In this document: positions 24,520 to 34,434 of the stretch, in pieces
How the letters are laid out: each line of letters opens with the position of its first letter
Numbering within the stretch: position 1 is the first letter of the stretch
Assembly: GCF_030294945.1 (NCBI RefSeq)
Contig: NZ_AP018448.1
Span: 3,038,001 to 3,102,000 of the forward strand
Source of the DNA: Streptomyces graminofaciens
Lineage (GTDB): Bacteria; Actinomycetota; Actinomycetes; Streptomycetales; Streptomycetaceae
DNA length: 64,000 nucleotides
Direction of reading: 5' to 3'
Position numbers and translations under genes: made by a program
The notes under the pieces: model-generated
Database searches by the model: none
Told to the model about the DNA's origin: nothing
What the model saw: only the letters and a program-made list of their open reading frames with translations

Positions 24520-25847
24520 CGCCTGCCGAGTCCTGTGCCGGTCTGCTCGCCCCCGGGTGGACCGGCTCCCCCGCCGCCTCCGCGACCACCGACAGCGCCT
24601 TCCTCCAGGCACTGCTGGACGCGGAGGCCGCGCTGACCCGCGCCCAGGAAGCCCTGGGGCTGGCCCCGGCGGGTGCCGGAGCGGCTGTGACCTCGGCGGC
24701 GGACGCGGGCGCCTTCGACGCGCACTCCCTCGCGGAGCGCGCCCGTGGCGGCGGGAACCCGGTGATCCCCCTGGTCGCGGACCTCACCAAGGCGGTCGGC
24801 GGCGCGCACGGACCGTACGTCCACCGGGGCGCGACCAGCCAGGACATCATGGACACGGCGACGATGCTGGTCGCCCGGCGCACCCTGGACCTCGTCCTCG
24901 ACGACCTCGGCAGCACGGCGGCGGCCCTGGCCCGGCTGGCCGCCGAGCACCGCGACACCGCGATGCCGGGGCGGACGCTCACCCAGCAGGCCGTACCGAC
25001 GACGTTCGGGCTGAAGGCGGCCGGCTGGCGGGCACTGGTCCTTGACGCACGGGACCGCGTCACCGCCGTACGGGACGGGCTGCCCGCCCAACTCGGTGGC
25101 GCGGCCGGCACATTGGCGGCCTTCACGGCGTACGGCGCCGAGGACGCGACCGTGCTGCCCACCGCCTACGCGCGTGAACTCGGCCTCGCGGCACCGCAGT
25201 TGCCCTGGCACACCCTGCGCACCCCGATCGCCGACCTCGCCGGCTGTCTGGCCTTCGCGGCGGGGGCGCTCGGCAAACTGGCGACGGATGTGCTCACCCT
25301 CTGCCGTACCGAGATCGCGGAGGTCGCGGAGGGAAGCGGCGGCGGTTCCTCGGCCATGCCGCACAAGGCCAACCCCGTGCGGTCCACGCTGATCGCGGCC
25401 GCCGCCCGGCGCGCCCCGCAGCTCGCGGCCACGCTGTACGGGTCGCTGGCGGCGGAGGACGAGCGGCCGGCCGGGGCCTGGCACGCGGAGTGGGAGCCGC
25501 TGCGGGACCTGCTGCGGCTGGTCGGCGGGGCCGCGCGCGACGCCGCCGAGCTGACTCAGGGGCTGCGGGTCCACGCGGACGTCATGCGCGGCCATCTGGA
25601 CCTCACCCACGGACTGATCGTCTCCGAGCGGCTGTCAGCCGAGCTGTCGGCCGTCCTGGGACGCGGCCGGGCCAAGGAACTGCTCACCCGGCTCGCCCCG
25701 CGCACCTACGCGGAGGGCCGTTCTCTTGCCGAACTCCTCTCCGAGGAACCGGATTTGAAGGACGTCGACCTCGACGACCTCACCGACCCCGCCCGCTACA
25801 CCGGCTCCGCCGGAGCCCTCACCGACCGTGCCCTGGAGCGACGTTGA
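24516..25847 (+). CDS. pcaB: 3-carboxy-cis,cis-muconate cycloisomerase
   Basis: A 443-residue member of the fumarase/aspartase superfamily that lactonises carboxymuconate to 4-carboxymuconolactone. The family signature GSSAMPHKANPVRS lies near residue 285, and HRGATSQDIMDTA near residue 110 forms the second active-site region. The start is GTG at 24516, overlapping the pcaG stop. The end overlaps the TTG start of pcaL. The C-terminus has the usual ADSL_C-like helices. Confidence 0.95.
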   Translation: MTPAESCAGLLAPGWTGSPAASATTDSAFLQALLDAEAALTRAQEALGLAPAGAGAAVTSAADAGAFDAHSLAERARGGGNPVIPLVADLTKAVGGAHGPYVHRGATSQDIMDTATMLVARRTLDLVLDDLGSTAAALARLAAEHRDTAMPGRTLTQQAVPTTFGLKAAGWRALVLDARDRVTAVRDGLPAQLGGAAGTLAAFTAYGAEDATVLPTAYARELGLAAPQLPWHTLRTPIADLAGCLAFAAGALGKLATDVLTLCRTEIAEVAEGSGGGSSAMPHKANPVRSTLIAAAARRAPQLAATLYGSLAAEDERPAGAWHAEWEPLRDLLRLVGGAARDAAELTQGLRVHADVMRGHLDLTHGLIVSERLSAELSAVLGRGRAKELLTRLAPRTYAEGRSLAELLSEEPDLKDVDLDDLTDPARYTGSAGALTDRALERR

Positions 25848-26962
25848 CCGAGAAGCTGCTCAACCACCGTGCGGAGGGCCCCACTTCCGGGCCCACGCTG
25901 ATCCTCGGCCCCTCCCTCGGCACGTCCCTCGCGCTGTGGGACAAGGTGGCGCCCGAGCTGTCCGTGACCCACCGCGTGGTCCGCTTCGACCTGCCGGGGC
26001 ACGGCGGCACCCCCGCCGGTCTCATCGGCCCGGGCGCGACCATCGCCGACCTGGCCGGGCTGGTGCTGACGCTCGCCGACTCGCTCGGCATCGAGCGGTT
26101 CGCGTACGCGGGTGTCTCGCTCGGCGGGGCGATCGGACAGTATCTCGCCGTGCACCACCCGGAGCGGGTCTCCTCCCTCGCCGTGATCTGCTCCTCCGCC
26201 CATTTCAACGGCGCCAAGCCGTGGCAGGAGCGCGCCGAGCTGGTCCGCCGGGAGGGGCTGGCGGGGCTCGCGGAGACGGCCGACGCCCGGTGGTTCACGC
26301 CCGGGTTCACCGTGCCGGAGCTGGTCGACGACCACCGCAACGCCGACCCGGCGGGGTACGCCGCCTGCTGCGACGCGCTCGGCGCGTTCGACATCCGTGA
26401 GGACCTGCACCGGATCACCGTCCCGACCCTCGTCGTCGCCGGCCGCGAGGACCCGGCGACGCCGCCCGCGCATCTGCGGGAGATCGCGGACGCGGTACCG
26501 GGGGCTTCGCTGACCGAGATCTCCGGCGCGTCCCATCTGGCCGTCGTCGAGCGTCCCGAGGCCGTGCTGGCCGCGCTGCGCGGGCACTTCGACGGACACG
26601 CGCGGCGGGGCATGGAGGTGCGCCGCGAGGTCTTCGGCGACGCGTACGTGGACCGCGCCCAGACCCGGCAGACGCCCTTCACCGCCCGTTTCCAGGACTT
26701 CATCTCGCGCTACGCCTGGGGCGAGATCTGGACCGACCCGACGCTCACCCGCCGCGAACGCAGCATGATCACGCTGACGGCACTGGTGGCCCACGGCCAC
26801 TACGACGAGCTGGCCCTCCACGTACGGGCGGCCCGCCGCAACGGCCTCACCCCCGAGGAGATCGGCGCCGTGCTGCTCCAGACCGCCGTGTACTGCGGGG
26901 TCCCCGCCGCGAACTCGGCGTTCGCGACGGCCCAGAGGGTACTGGCGGAGGAGGAAGCCTAG
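25844..26962 (+). CDS. pcaL: Fused 3-oxoadipate enol-lactonase / 4-carboxymuconolactone decarboxylase
   Basis: A 372-residue fusion of PcaD and PcaC, the actinomycete form called PcaL. Residues 1-245 are an alpha/beta hydrolase with nucleophile Ser92 in GVSLGGAIG and a late catalytic His in GASHLAVVE. Residues 250-372 are a carboxymuconolactone decarboxylase domain (RREVFGDAYVDRA, ALVAHGHYDELALHVRAA). The start is a TTG that overlaps the pcaB stop, an uncommon start consistent with coupling. The stop codon lies in a triple CCTAGGTCAG repeat shared with the convergent regulator gene. Confidence 0.95.
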   Translation: MTEKLLNHRAEGPTSGPTLILGPSLGTSLALWDKVAPELSVTHRVVRFDLPGHGGTPAGLIGPGATIADLAGLVLTLADSLGIERFAYAGVSLGGAIGQYLAVHHPERVSSLAVICSSAHFNGAKPWQERAELVRREGLAGLAETADARWFTPGFTVPELVDDHRNADPAGYAACCDALGAFDIREDLHRITVPTLVVAGREDPATPPAHLREIADAVPGASLTEISGASHLAVVERPEAVLAALRGHFDGHARRGMEVRREVFGDAYVDRAQTRQTPFTARFQDFISRYAWGEIWTDPTLTRRERSMITLTALVAHGHYDELALHVRAARRNGLTPEEIGAVLLQTAVYCGVPAANSAFATAQRVLAEEEA

Positions 26963-27020
26963 GTCAGCGCCGCTAGCCCTAGGTCAGTGCCGCCAGGACC
27001 TAGGTCAGCCCCGCCAGCGC
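26958..27020. repeat. Triple tandem repeat holding both convergent stop codons
   Basis: CCTAGGTCAG occurs at 26958, 26978 and 26999, each followed by a similar CGCCAG-type segment, giving three units of 20-21 bp. The first copy contains the pcaL stop and the third contains the stop of the minus-strand regulator. Read on the minus strand, each unit re-encodes an L-A-G/A-L-T-stop ending. Confidence 0.8.
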
Positions 27021-29672
27021 CTCCCTGGCCTTGTCGGCCAGACCGTCCGCGCCGCACGACTCGGCCAGCATGAGCCCCTTGTTCAGTTCGACGACCGAGC
27101 GGCTCGCGATGCCGTGCTCGACGCGGGCCGCCGCGTGCTCGTAACCGGAGGGTGAGGCCGCCAGGAAGGTGACCGCCTTGGCGTACAGGGCGGCCGCCTG
27201 CTTGCCGGTGGCGAGGAACGCCTCGACACGGAGGGCCTCGCCGATCGCCGTGTCGGTGCCGAAGCGCTCCGCACGGACGCGGACGCTCGCGGCGAGTTCG
27301 GCGGCGCGGCGCGGGTCCTCGTTGGCCAGGGCACGGGCGAGGTCGCCGCCCCAGGGGGCGAGGACCGTGTTGTGGTGGCCCCGGGAGGCCGCGGCCTTCT
27401 CGGCGGCCTCCAGTTCGTTGACGGCCTCCTCGGTGCGGCCGACGGCGAGGAGCAGTCTGCCGCGCACGGAACGCGGGTCGGGCAGCACGATGGTCGACGG
27501 GTACGGCGGCCCGAAGTCGTACTGCTCGGCGATCGCCCAGGCCTCGTCCACGTGCCCGCGGGCGAGCAGGGTGTCGACGAGGTTGCAGGTCGAGGTCCAG
27601 TACAGGGGCAGTCCGCGCCCGATCTCCTCGGCGAGCACCAGCGCCTTGCGCAGGGACGCCTCCGCCTCCCGCAGACGGCCCCGCATCCGGTGTCCGAGCC
27701 CGACATAGCCGTGGGCCAGGGCGAGATGGCCGCCGGTCCAGCCCGCGGACTCGTAGGTGCGCAGGGCCTCGGTGTAGAGGCTCTCCGCGCGGTCGAGCCG
27801 GTCGGCGTAGGCGTACGCGTTGGCCAGCATCAGCAGCACTTCGATGCCCCACTCGGTGTCGGTCCAGCCGAGTCCGGGGGCGAGGCGGCCGTTGACGAGG
27901 GAGCGGTCGAGCAGCTCGACGACCTCCTCGACGTTCTCACCGCGGGCCATCGCGTCGAAGCCGCGCAGGATGAGCAGCGCGCGTTCGGAGTTGTCCCGGC
28001 CCGTGCAGGTGGCCGCGAGGGTGGCGAGCTCCCGGGAGTGCTCGGGCGAGAGCCCCTCGCTCGCGTGGATGGCCTCCAGCATGTAACGCACCGCCTGGAG
28101 CCGCATCCGGGCCGGTCCGATCCCCCGTCGGCCGAGCTCCGCCTCGACGGTGCGGACGGCCTCCTCCAGTTGGTTGTTGTGGAGCAGGGCCTGGGAGAGG
28201 CGGAAGACGGCGTTCACCCGCTCGGCGCTGTCGAGGCCGGGTTCGGCGAGGGCCGCGCGGAGGTAGTCGGCGGTGGTGGCGGGCGAGGTGAGGAGGGTGG
28301 CGCAGCCCAGTTCGTAGAGCACACGGACGCGGGCCTCCGGCTGCGGGGGCTCCTCCAGGGCCCGCTAGAGACAGCGGCGGGCCCCGTCGGGGGAGCCCAC
28401 GGCGAGGTGTTCGGTCGCCGCGGCCCGGAGCCGTTCGACCACGTCGGGGTCGCCCTCGGCGTGCACTTCGATGAGGTGGCGGGAGGCCGCCGCGGCACCG
28501 CGCCCGGACTCGGCGACGACGGTCGCGGCCACGCCGTGCATCGCGGTGCGCACGCCGGGCTGCATCGAGTCGTAGACGGCGGTGGCGATCAGCGGGTGCA
28601 CGAACTCCAGCTCGCCGTCGTCCTGTCGGCGGTTGGCCGGATCGGGCTGGGTGAGGATGCGGGCGTTCTTCAGCCGCTCGGCGCACTCGGTCGCCGTGTC
28701 CACGGGCAGGGTGGCGAGCCTGGCCGCGGTCTCGACCGTGATGCCGGTGTGGAGGACGGCCGCCGCCCAGGCGAAACGCGTGGCCTCGACGCCGAGTTCC
28801 TTGATGCGGTCGACGAGCCCGGTGCCACGGGCCGAGCGGTTCAGGGCACGCAGTTCGGCGGCGGAGTCCTCGACGGGGGCCAGCTCGCTGTCCCGGACCT
28901 TGGCGAGGAGTTCGACCGTCTCGTACGGGTTGCCGCCGGTGACCGCCCAGACCTCGCGGCAGAACGGGTCGTCCGCGTGCTCGCCGACGGCCTTGCGGGT
29001 GAGTCCGGCGGTGGCCTCGGGCGTGAGCGCTCTGATCTTGGCGACCGGGCCGGCCCCGGCGGCGATCGACGCCAGACTGCGGGCGCGCTCGCCGGTGGCC
29101 TCGCCGGGGCGGCGGGCGACCACGACGAGCACACACATCTCATGCAGGCGTGCGATCAGGGCGGTGAGCCAGTGCAGGCTCTCCTGGTCGGCCCAGTGGG
29201 CGTCGTCGATGAGCAGGACGAGCGGCCAGGTGCGCCGCACCAGGCGGTTCACCGCGGCGACGATCCCGTCGCACACGCCCTGCGGGTCGGCCGGGCCCTC
29301 GCCCGGTTCGGCGAGCCCGAGGGCGGGGCCCGCGATGTCGTGCCAGTCGCCGAGGTACTCACGCTTCTCCTCCTCCATCAGCGACAGCAGCGCGGGCTGG
29401 AGCAGCTGCCGTACGACGTTGAAGGGGACGGAGGTGACGGTCTCGCCGCCGCGGGCGTACCAGGCCGTGCAGCCGCGTTCCTCGGCGATGCGGCGGGCCT
29501 CCGCGAGGAGGGCCGTCTTGCCGATGCCGGCGTCGCCGGTGAAGAACAGGACTCTGCCCGGGGATGCCTCGTCCACGCAGAGTTCGTCGATCGCCTCCGC
29601 GATGGCGGCGACCTCCGCGTCGCGCTCCCACAGGGAAGCCGAGGCAACCACACCGGGTCGTGCCTCCGTCAT
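27000..29672 (-). pseudogene. AAA-ATPase/TPR regulator (LAL-like) interrupted by an in-frame amber codon
   Basis: The + strand CTA at 28365-28367 is a TAG stop in the middle of one continuous frame; the protein resumes in the same frame without loss of homology-like character. The N-terminal part (435 residues) has Walker A GDAGIGKTALL and Walker B LVLLIDDAHWAD; the C-terminal part (about 450 residues) consists of TPR-like helices. This is the layout of LuxR-type LAL regulators, but the terminal LuxR HTH is absent: the frame ends in L-A-G-L-T at the tandem repeat. The amber codon would be explained by one CAG-to-TAG change. It is probably a decaying gene, though a sequencing error or read-through cannot be excluded. 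Confidence 0.75.
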
Positions 29673-29830
29673 CCCGCTACCTCCCCAGGTCGCCCAAACG
29701 ACGTACAGGTGATTGAGCGTAGCCGTCCGGTGGCCGAAGTGGAGGGCGGTCCGGGTAGGTATTGCCGAGTCGGGTGACAGCGGAGGGCGGGTGGTCGACG
29801 CGTCAAGCCTCTCACCTGCCGTATTGAAGA

Positions 29831-29843
29831 TGACTGACAGTCA
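29831..29843. promoter_or_regulatory. Inverted repeat upstream of the MHS transporter gene
   Basis: TGACTGACAGTCA has perfect 6-bp arms around one base, about 90 bp upstream of the transporter start and 158 bp from the start of the broken regulator, in a locally AT-rich patch. It looks like an operator; the cognate protein is unknown. Confidence 0.45.
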
Positions 29844-29933
29844 ACTTCCTGTGACCAGAGGATCGTTTCAGCAAATTCGGCGGGCCCCCACCGTGCGCAG
29901 AAGCCCCTCTGAGCGACCCCTGGAGAGGACGGC

Positions 29934-31235
29934 ATGACCCCACCCGCGCAGGGCCGGGAACCGCGCCCCGTACGGACCTCGCGCTCGCGCCGGGCCCTGG
30001 TCGCCGGCTCGGTCGGGAACTTCATCGAGTGGTACGAGTTCGGGGTCTACGGCTATTTCGCGACGATCATCGCGGCGCGTTTCTTCACCCCCGAGGGCGG
30101 CGGGGAGGCCGAGGCCCTCGTGAAAACGTACGCCTCGTTCGCGCTGGCGTTCTTTTTCCGGCCAGTGGGAGCGGCCCTGTTCGGGCGGCTCGGTGACCGG
30201 ATCGGGCGCCGTCCGGTGCTGATCCTGGTGATCGTGACGATGACGGCCGCGACGACTCTGATCGGCGCGCTGCCGACGTACGACACCATCGGCGCCCTCG
30301 CGCCCTGGCTGCTGACCCTCCTGAGGGTGGTCCAAGGTCTGTCCGCGGGTGGGGAGTTCGGCGGCGCGGTGTCGGTGATGACGGAGTTCGCGCCGCCGGG
30401 CAGGCGGGGGCTGTACGGGTCGTGGCAGTCGTTCACGGTGGCACTGGGGCTGCTGGGCGGGGCGGGCGCGGCAGCCCTGCTGGCGACCGTGCTGACCGAG
30501 CGGCAGCTGAGCGACTGGGGCTGGAGGCTGCCGTTCCTGCTGACGCTGCCGCTGGGCCTCGGCGCGCTGTGGCTGCGGTTGCGGCTGGACGAGACGCCCG
30601 CCTTCCTCTCCCGTACGGCACAGGCGTCGGTACGGCCGCCGGCCCGCGAGACCGCCCGGGCCGTCGCGCTCGGCGCCGGCCGTGTCATGGGCTGGGCGGC
30701 GGCCGGCTACACCTTCCTGGTGGTGCTCCCCTCCTATCTGCAGAGCACCCTGAACGCGTCCTTCCGACAGGCCCTCGTGGCGACGGTCCTCGCCAACGTG
30801 GGCTTCGCGGTCACGATCGTTCCGGCGGGGTGGCTCAGCGACCGTGTCGGAAGGCGGCCGGTGATGCTCACGGGCGCCCTGCTGGTGACCGCGCTGGCGC
30901 TCCCGCTGCTCAACCTCCTCCAGGGCTCCGGGACTTCGAACGCGATGAAGGGCGTGGCGGTCTTCCTGGCGGGCGCGGTGGTCGGGCTGATGGCGGGCCC
31001 CGGCCCGGCCATGCTCGCCGAGATGTTCCCGACGAGCGTCCGCTACACGGGCCTGGGACTCGCCTACGCCCTGTCCAATGCGGTGTTCTCGGGATGCGCG
31101 GGCCTCATCATCACGAAGACGATCGAGCGGACGGGGAGCGTGGACATCCCGGGGTACTACGCGGCGACGACCTGCGCGGTGAGCGCCCTCGCCCTGCTGA
31201 CCCTGCGGAAACCTCCCGCCGGGCAAGGGAGTTGA
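29934..31235 (+). CDS. MFS transporter, metabolite:H+ symporter (MHS) family
   Basis: A 433-residue, 12-span transporter. It has the MHS start GNFIEWYEFGVYGYFA, the loop 2-3 motif GRLGDRIGRRPVL, the R-x-x-Q-G-L-S-A-G-G-E-F-G-G segment in helix 4 and a second D-R-V-G-R-R-P-V loop between helices 8 and 9. MHS members carry citrate, 2-oxoglutarate, proline/betaine or shikimate-like acids. It sits 3 bp before anmK, so the two are cotranscribed. The start has a GGAGAGGA site. Confidence 0.9.
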   Translation: MTPPAQGREPRPVRTSRSRRALVAGSVGNFIEWYEFGVYGYFATIIAARFFTPEGGGEAEALVKTYASFALAFFFRPVGAALFGRLGDRIGRRPVLILVIVTMTAATTLIGALPTYDTIGALAPWLLTLLRVVQGLSAGGEFGGAVSVMTEFAPPGRRGLYGSWQSFTVALGLLGGAGAAALLATVLTERQLSDWGWRLPFLLTLPLGLGALWLRLRLDETPAFLSRTAQASVRPPARETARAVALGAGRVMGWAAAGYTFLVVLPSYLQSTLNASFRQALVATVLANVGFAVTIVPAGWLSDRVGRRPVMLTGALLVTALALPLLNLLQGSGTSNAMKGVAVFLAGAVVGLMAGPGPAMLAEMFPTSVRYTGLGLAYALSNAVFSGCAGLIITKTIERTGSVDIPGYYAATTCAVSALALLTLRKPPAGQGS

Positions 31236-31238
31236 GGA

Positions 31239-32399
31239 ATGCGGGTGATCGGGCTGATGTCCGGGACGTCGTACGACGCCGTCGACGCGGCGGCGGCCGA
31301 CCTGGACCTCGACGGCGACACGCTCACGCTGACGCCGCTCGGGCTGGTGGGCGGGGCGTACGACGACGAGCTGCGCCGGGCGCTGACAAGGGCGCTGCCT
31401 CCGGCGGGCACGACCCTCGCCGAGGTGTGCCGGCTGGACACCCGCATCGGCCAGGCCTTCGCCGCCGCGGCCCTCACGGCGAACCGTGAGCTCTGCGAAG
31501 GGCGGGCCGAGTTGGTGGCCTCGCACGGCCAGACGGTCTACCACTGGGCCGAGCGGGGCCGGGTGCGCGGCACCCTTCAGCTGGGGCAGCCCGCCTGGAT
31601 CGCCGAGGCGACGGGGCTGCCCGTGGTCGCGGACTTCCGGCCGCGTGACATCGCCGCCGGCGGACAGGGCGCGCCCCTGGTGAGCCTGGTCGACCGGCTG
31701 TGGCTGCGCGGCCGCCCGGGCGTCCCGGTGGCGCTGAACCTCGGCGGCATCGCCAACCTCACCGCCCCCGACGGCACCGCCTTCGACACCGGACCGGCCT
31801 GCGCGCTGCTCGACGCGGCCGTGCGCGACCTCACCGGCGGACGGCTGTCGTACGACGTGGACGGCGCCCTCGCCGCGCGCGGCAGCGTCCACGGGCCGCT
31901 GCTCCACCGGCTCCTGGCCGAGCCGTACTACGCGCTGCCCGCGCCGAAGACCACGGGCAAGGAGCTGTTCCACGGCGGATATGTGCGCGAGGCGCTGGCC
32001 GGACACGAGGGCCTGGGCGCGGAGGACGTCGTCGCGACCCTCACCCGGCTCACCGCCCGGACCGTCGCGGACGCCGTGCGCGCGGTGCGGGCCACCGAGG
32101 TGATCGCGTCGGGCGGCGGCACCCGCAACCCGGTCCTGATGCGGATGCTCGGCGCCGAACTGGGCGGCGTACGACTGCGCGTGTCCGACGAGGTGGGGCT
32201 GCCGGCCGCCGCCAAGGAGGCGTACGCCTTCGCCGTGCTGGGGTTTCTGACCGTGCACGGGCTGCCGGGCACCGACCCGGTGAGCACGGGTGCCCGGCAG
32301 GCGCGTGTGCTCGGGTCGGTGACGCCGGGGCGGGACGGGCTGTCGCCGTCGGTGCGACGGGGTGCCGTGGTGTCGCCGGTGCGGCTGCTCGTTCGGTGA
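31239..32399 (+). CDS. anmK: Anhydro-N-acetylmuramic acid kinase
   Basis: A 386-residue member of the ASKHA kinase superfamily that opens and phosphorylates 1,6-anhydro-MurNAc to MurNAc-6-phosphate in cell-wall recycling. It has the diagnostic start GLMSGTSYDAVDAA, SHGQTVYH, ADFRPRDIAAGGQGAPL, NLGGIANLT and the ATP-binding SGGGTRNPVLM near the C-terminus. Its GAGGA site overlaps the end of the transporter gene. No murQ or nagZ gene is nearby. Confidence 0.95.
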   Translation: MRVIGLMSGTSYDAVDAAAADLDLDGDTLTLTPLGLVGGAYDDELRRALTRALPPAGTTLAEVCRLDTRIGQAFAAAALTANRELCEGRAELVASHGQTVYHWAERGRVRGTLQLGQPAWIAEATGLPVVADFRPRDIAAGGQGAPLVSLVDRLWLRGRPGVPVALNLGGIANLTAPDGTAFDTGPACALLDAAVRDLTGGRLSYDVDGALAARGSVHGPLLHRLLAEPYYALPAPKTTGKELFHGGYVREALAGHEGLGAEDVVATLTRLTARTVADAVRAVRATEVIASGGGTRNPVLMRMLGAELGGVRLRVSDEVGLPAAAKEAYAFAVLGFLTVHGLPGTDPVSTGARQARVLGSVTPGRDGLSPSVRRGAVVSPVRLLVR

Positions 32400-32536
32400 G
32401 AGAAGCCTGATCGGGGGGTGAGACGAGGTCCGGACGGGGAAAGTGACGGGAACGGCGGGAACGGGATGCGACGTGATTGATCACAATCCCGCCCCCTCTC
32501 ATCCGCTTTTCACTCCGGCCTCATACGGTGGCTTCC

Positions 32537-33586
32537 ATGACGCAGGTGACTCCTCCCGGCTGGTATCCCGATCCCGGGCAGACAAGTGACGCGCCCGCCA
32601 CCGAGCGCTGGTGGGACGGCAACGCATGGACGGACCAGGTCCGGCCCGTCGGGGCGGCGGGGGCGTTCGGCCCGCCCGCGTACCCGCCGGGCGCCGCGCC
32701 CGGCGCCGTGCAGCAGCCGGGTTATCCCGGGTACGGCGGATACCCCGGGTATCCGCAGCCGGCTCCGAAGCGCGGGCTGCGCACAGGCATAGCCATCGCC
32801 GTGGCGGCCGCGGTGCTGGCGAGCATCGGGCTCGGGGTGTTCGTCCTCACCCGCGACGACGGCGGCAGCGACAACGAGTCGAGCTCCCAGGGTCCCGGCG
32901 GTCAGGACGGCCAGGGCGACGGCTCCGACGGCGGCCAGGGCGGGCCGGGCGGCAGTGACGGCACCGGTGGCCAGGGCGGCCCCGGCGGTTCGGGCGGCTC
33001 CGGCGGGCAGACCCCGACGCCCGACAGCTCCGGGCTGCCGCAGCTGGAGGAGGGGTACGCCACGGATCTGGTCAGCGGCATCAGCATCCCCGTGCTCGAC
33101 GGCTGGCTCAGCTCTCCCATCCCGGAGGGCGCGCAGGCGGTGACGGAGGCGTCGTACGACTGCCCCGCCAACCCGTCGAAGAAGTGCACCCGCGGCGGTG
33201 TGTACTCGTCGACCGCCGAGGCGCTGAAGCTGAAGGCCACCAAGCCGGAGGCCGCCGCCAAGGAGGACATCTCCCTCAACGCCGAACTGTCCTACGGCAC
33301 CGAGGGCTACGGCAAGATCACCTCGCACAAGGAGCTGCTGTCCAAGGCGGTGACGGTGGCCGGTGAGAAGGGCTATCTGGTCCGCTGGAAGGTGGCCACG
33401 AGCAAGGGCGACGACGGCTATGTCGAGTCGCTGGTGTTCCCCTCCCCGGCCGACTCCTCGCAGCTCGTAGTGGTCCGCTTCGGCATCGACGTCAGCGACA
33501 AGGCGCCCAAGCAGTCCGCCATCGACGAGATCACGAAGGGCATCAAGGAGTCCTCGGTCAGCGGCGGCAGCGGCCAGGAGGTCTGA
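32537..33586 (+). CDS. DUF2510-domain membrane-anchored protein
   Basis: A 349-residue protein. Residues 5-40 are a DUF2510 motif (PPGWYPDP...ERWWDGNAWTDQ). A Pro/Gly/Tyr-rich segment follows, then one membrane helix (about 88-110), a long Gly/Gln/Ser/Asp-rich linker and an extracytoplasmic C-terminal domain (about 175-349) with one cysteine pair (YDCPANPSKKC). The architecture points to a surface or secretion-associated protein of unknown job. The start at 32537 is placed by the DUF2510 domain; there is no strong ribosome-binding site. Confidence 0.85.
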   Translation: MTQVTPPGWYPDPGQTSDAPATERWWDGNAWTDQVRPVGAAGAFGPPAYPPGAAPGAVQQPGYPGYGGYPGYPQPAPKRGLRTGIAIAVAAAVLASIGLGVFVLTRDDGGSDNESSSQGPGGQDGQGDGSDGGQGGPGGSDGTGGQGGPGGSGGSGGQTPTPDSSGLPQLEEGYATDLVSGISIPVLDGWLSSPIPEGAQAVTEASYDCPANPSKKCTRGGVYSSTAEALKLKATKPEAAAKEDISLNAELSYGTEGYGKITSHKELLSKAVTVAGEKGYLVRWKVATSKGDDGYVESLVFPSPADSSQLVVVRFGIDVSDKAPKQSAIDEITKGIKESSVSGGSGQEV

Positions 33587-33623
33587 CCCGCACCGGCCCC
33601 GCCCCCGGAGACCGGAAACGGGT

Positions 33624-33670
33624 CGGCCGGGCGGGATTCCTCTCCGCTCCAGAGGAATCCCACCCGGCCG
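33624..33670. terminator. Bidirectional terminator hairpin
   Basis: A 20-bp stem (33624-33643 with 33651-33670, one mismatch) and a 7-nt loop lie 38 bp after the DUF2510 gene and 80 bp before the end of the convergent TetR gene. Confidence 0.85.
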
Positions 33671-33749
33671 GGGTGCGCGCCGCCCCCGTCCCCACGGTGC
33701 GGCGCGATCAGGTCGCCGTCCGGTCATCCCGCGGACGGCGGCCCGAGTC

Positions 33750-34364
33750 TCAGGTGAGGCCGAGCGTCGGCAGCACGGCCGCCTCCATGAACTTGATGAT
33801 GTACGACTCGTCCGCGTCCTGCCCCTCGATCACCGGGCGGGCCCGCAGGACGCCGAAGATCTGGCACGGGATGAACTCCAGCGCCGGATGACCGGCCGGG
33901 ACCTCGCCCCGGGCGACCGCACGGTCGATCATCGCTCTGAGCCCCTCGATCTCGGGCTCGACGAGCGCGTCACGCAGCGCCGTCTTCAGCTCCTCGTCCT
34001 GCTGGACGGCATGGCCGAGCGCCTGGAACATGCGCCCCTCGAGGGCGAACCCCTCGCCCGCCTGCCGGGCCACCTCGCGCAGGTCGCCCGCGAGGGTGCC
34101 GGTGTCGATGCTCGCGAAGCGCACGCTGCGTCTGGCGCGCAGGGCGGCCGCCACGAACTGTGGCTTCGTCTTCCACTGGCGGTAGAGCGTGGACTTGCTG
34201 CACCGCGTGGTCGATGCCACGCCCTCCATGGTCACCGAGTCATAGCCGCACTCACGGATCTGTTCGAGCACTGCGTCGAAGAACTCCTGCTCACGCTCGG
34301 GCGTGATCTTGGAGCGGCGCGAGGCGGCGGCCGTCTCCGGCCCCTCCGCTGCCTGCGACGTCAT
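33750..34364 (-). CDS. TetR-family regulator
   Basis: A 204-residue TetR regulator with N-terminal HTH (DSVTMEGVASTTRCSKSTLYRQW, in two helices, residues 42-64) and an AcrR-like C-terminal domain with a cysteine (IPCQIFG). The ATG at 34364 follows GAAGGAG; a GTG at 34382 is an alternative. It is divergent from the PAP2/EamA genes. The intergenic region is filled by a 16-bp repeat array that it very probably binds. Confidence 0.9.
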   Translation of the reverse strand: MTSQAAEGPETAAASRRSKITPEREQEFFDAVLEQIRECGYDSVTMEGVASTTRCSKSTLYRQWKTKPQFVAAALRARRSVRFASIDTGTLAGDLREVARQAGEGFALEGRMFQALGHAVQQDEELKTALRDALVEPEIEGLRAMIDRAVARGEVPAGHPALEFIPCQIFGVLRARPVIEGQDADESYIIKFMEAAVLPTLGLT

Positions 34365-34434
34365 GGCTCTCGTCTCCTTCACTCGTCCCCACGTTTCATC
34401 CGGCTGTCAATACGCCACTGTACCGGAACGGCAT

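Noticed and set aside
31239..32399. Sugar kinase of the ROK or FGGY family
   Set aside because: The GLMSGTSYDAVD start and other motifs are specific for AnmK.
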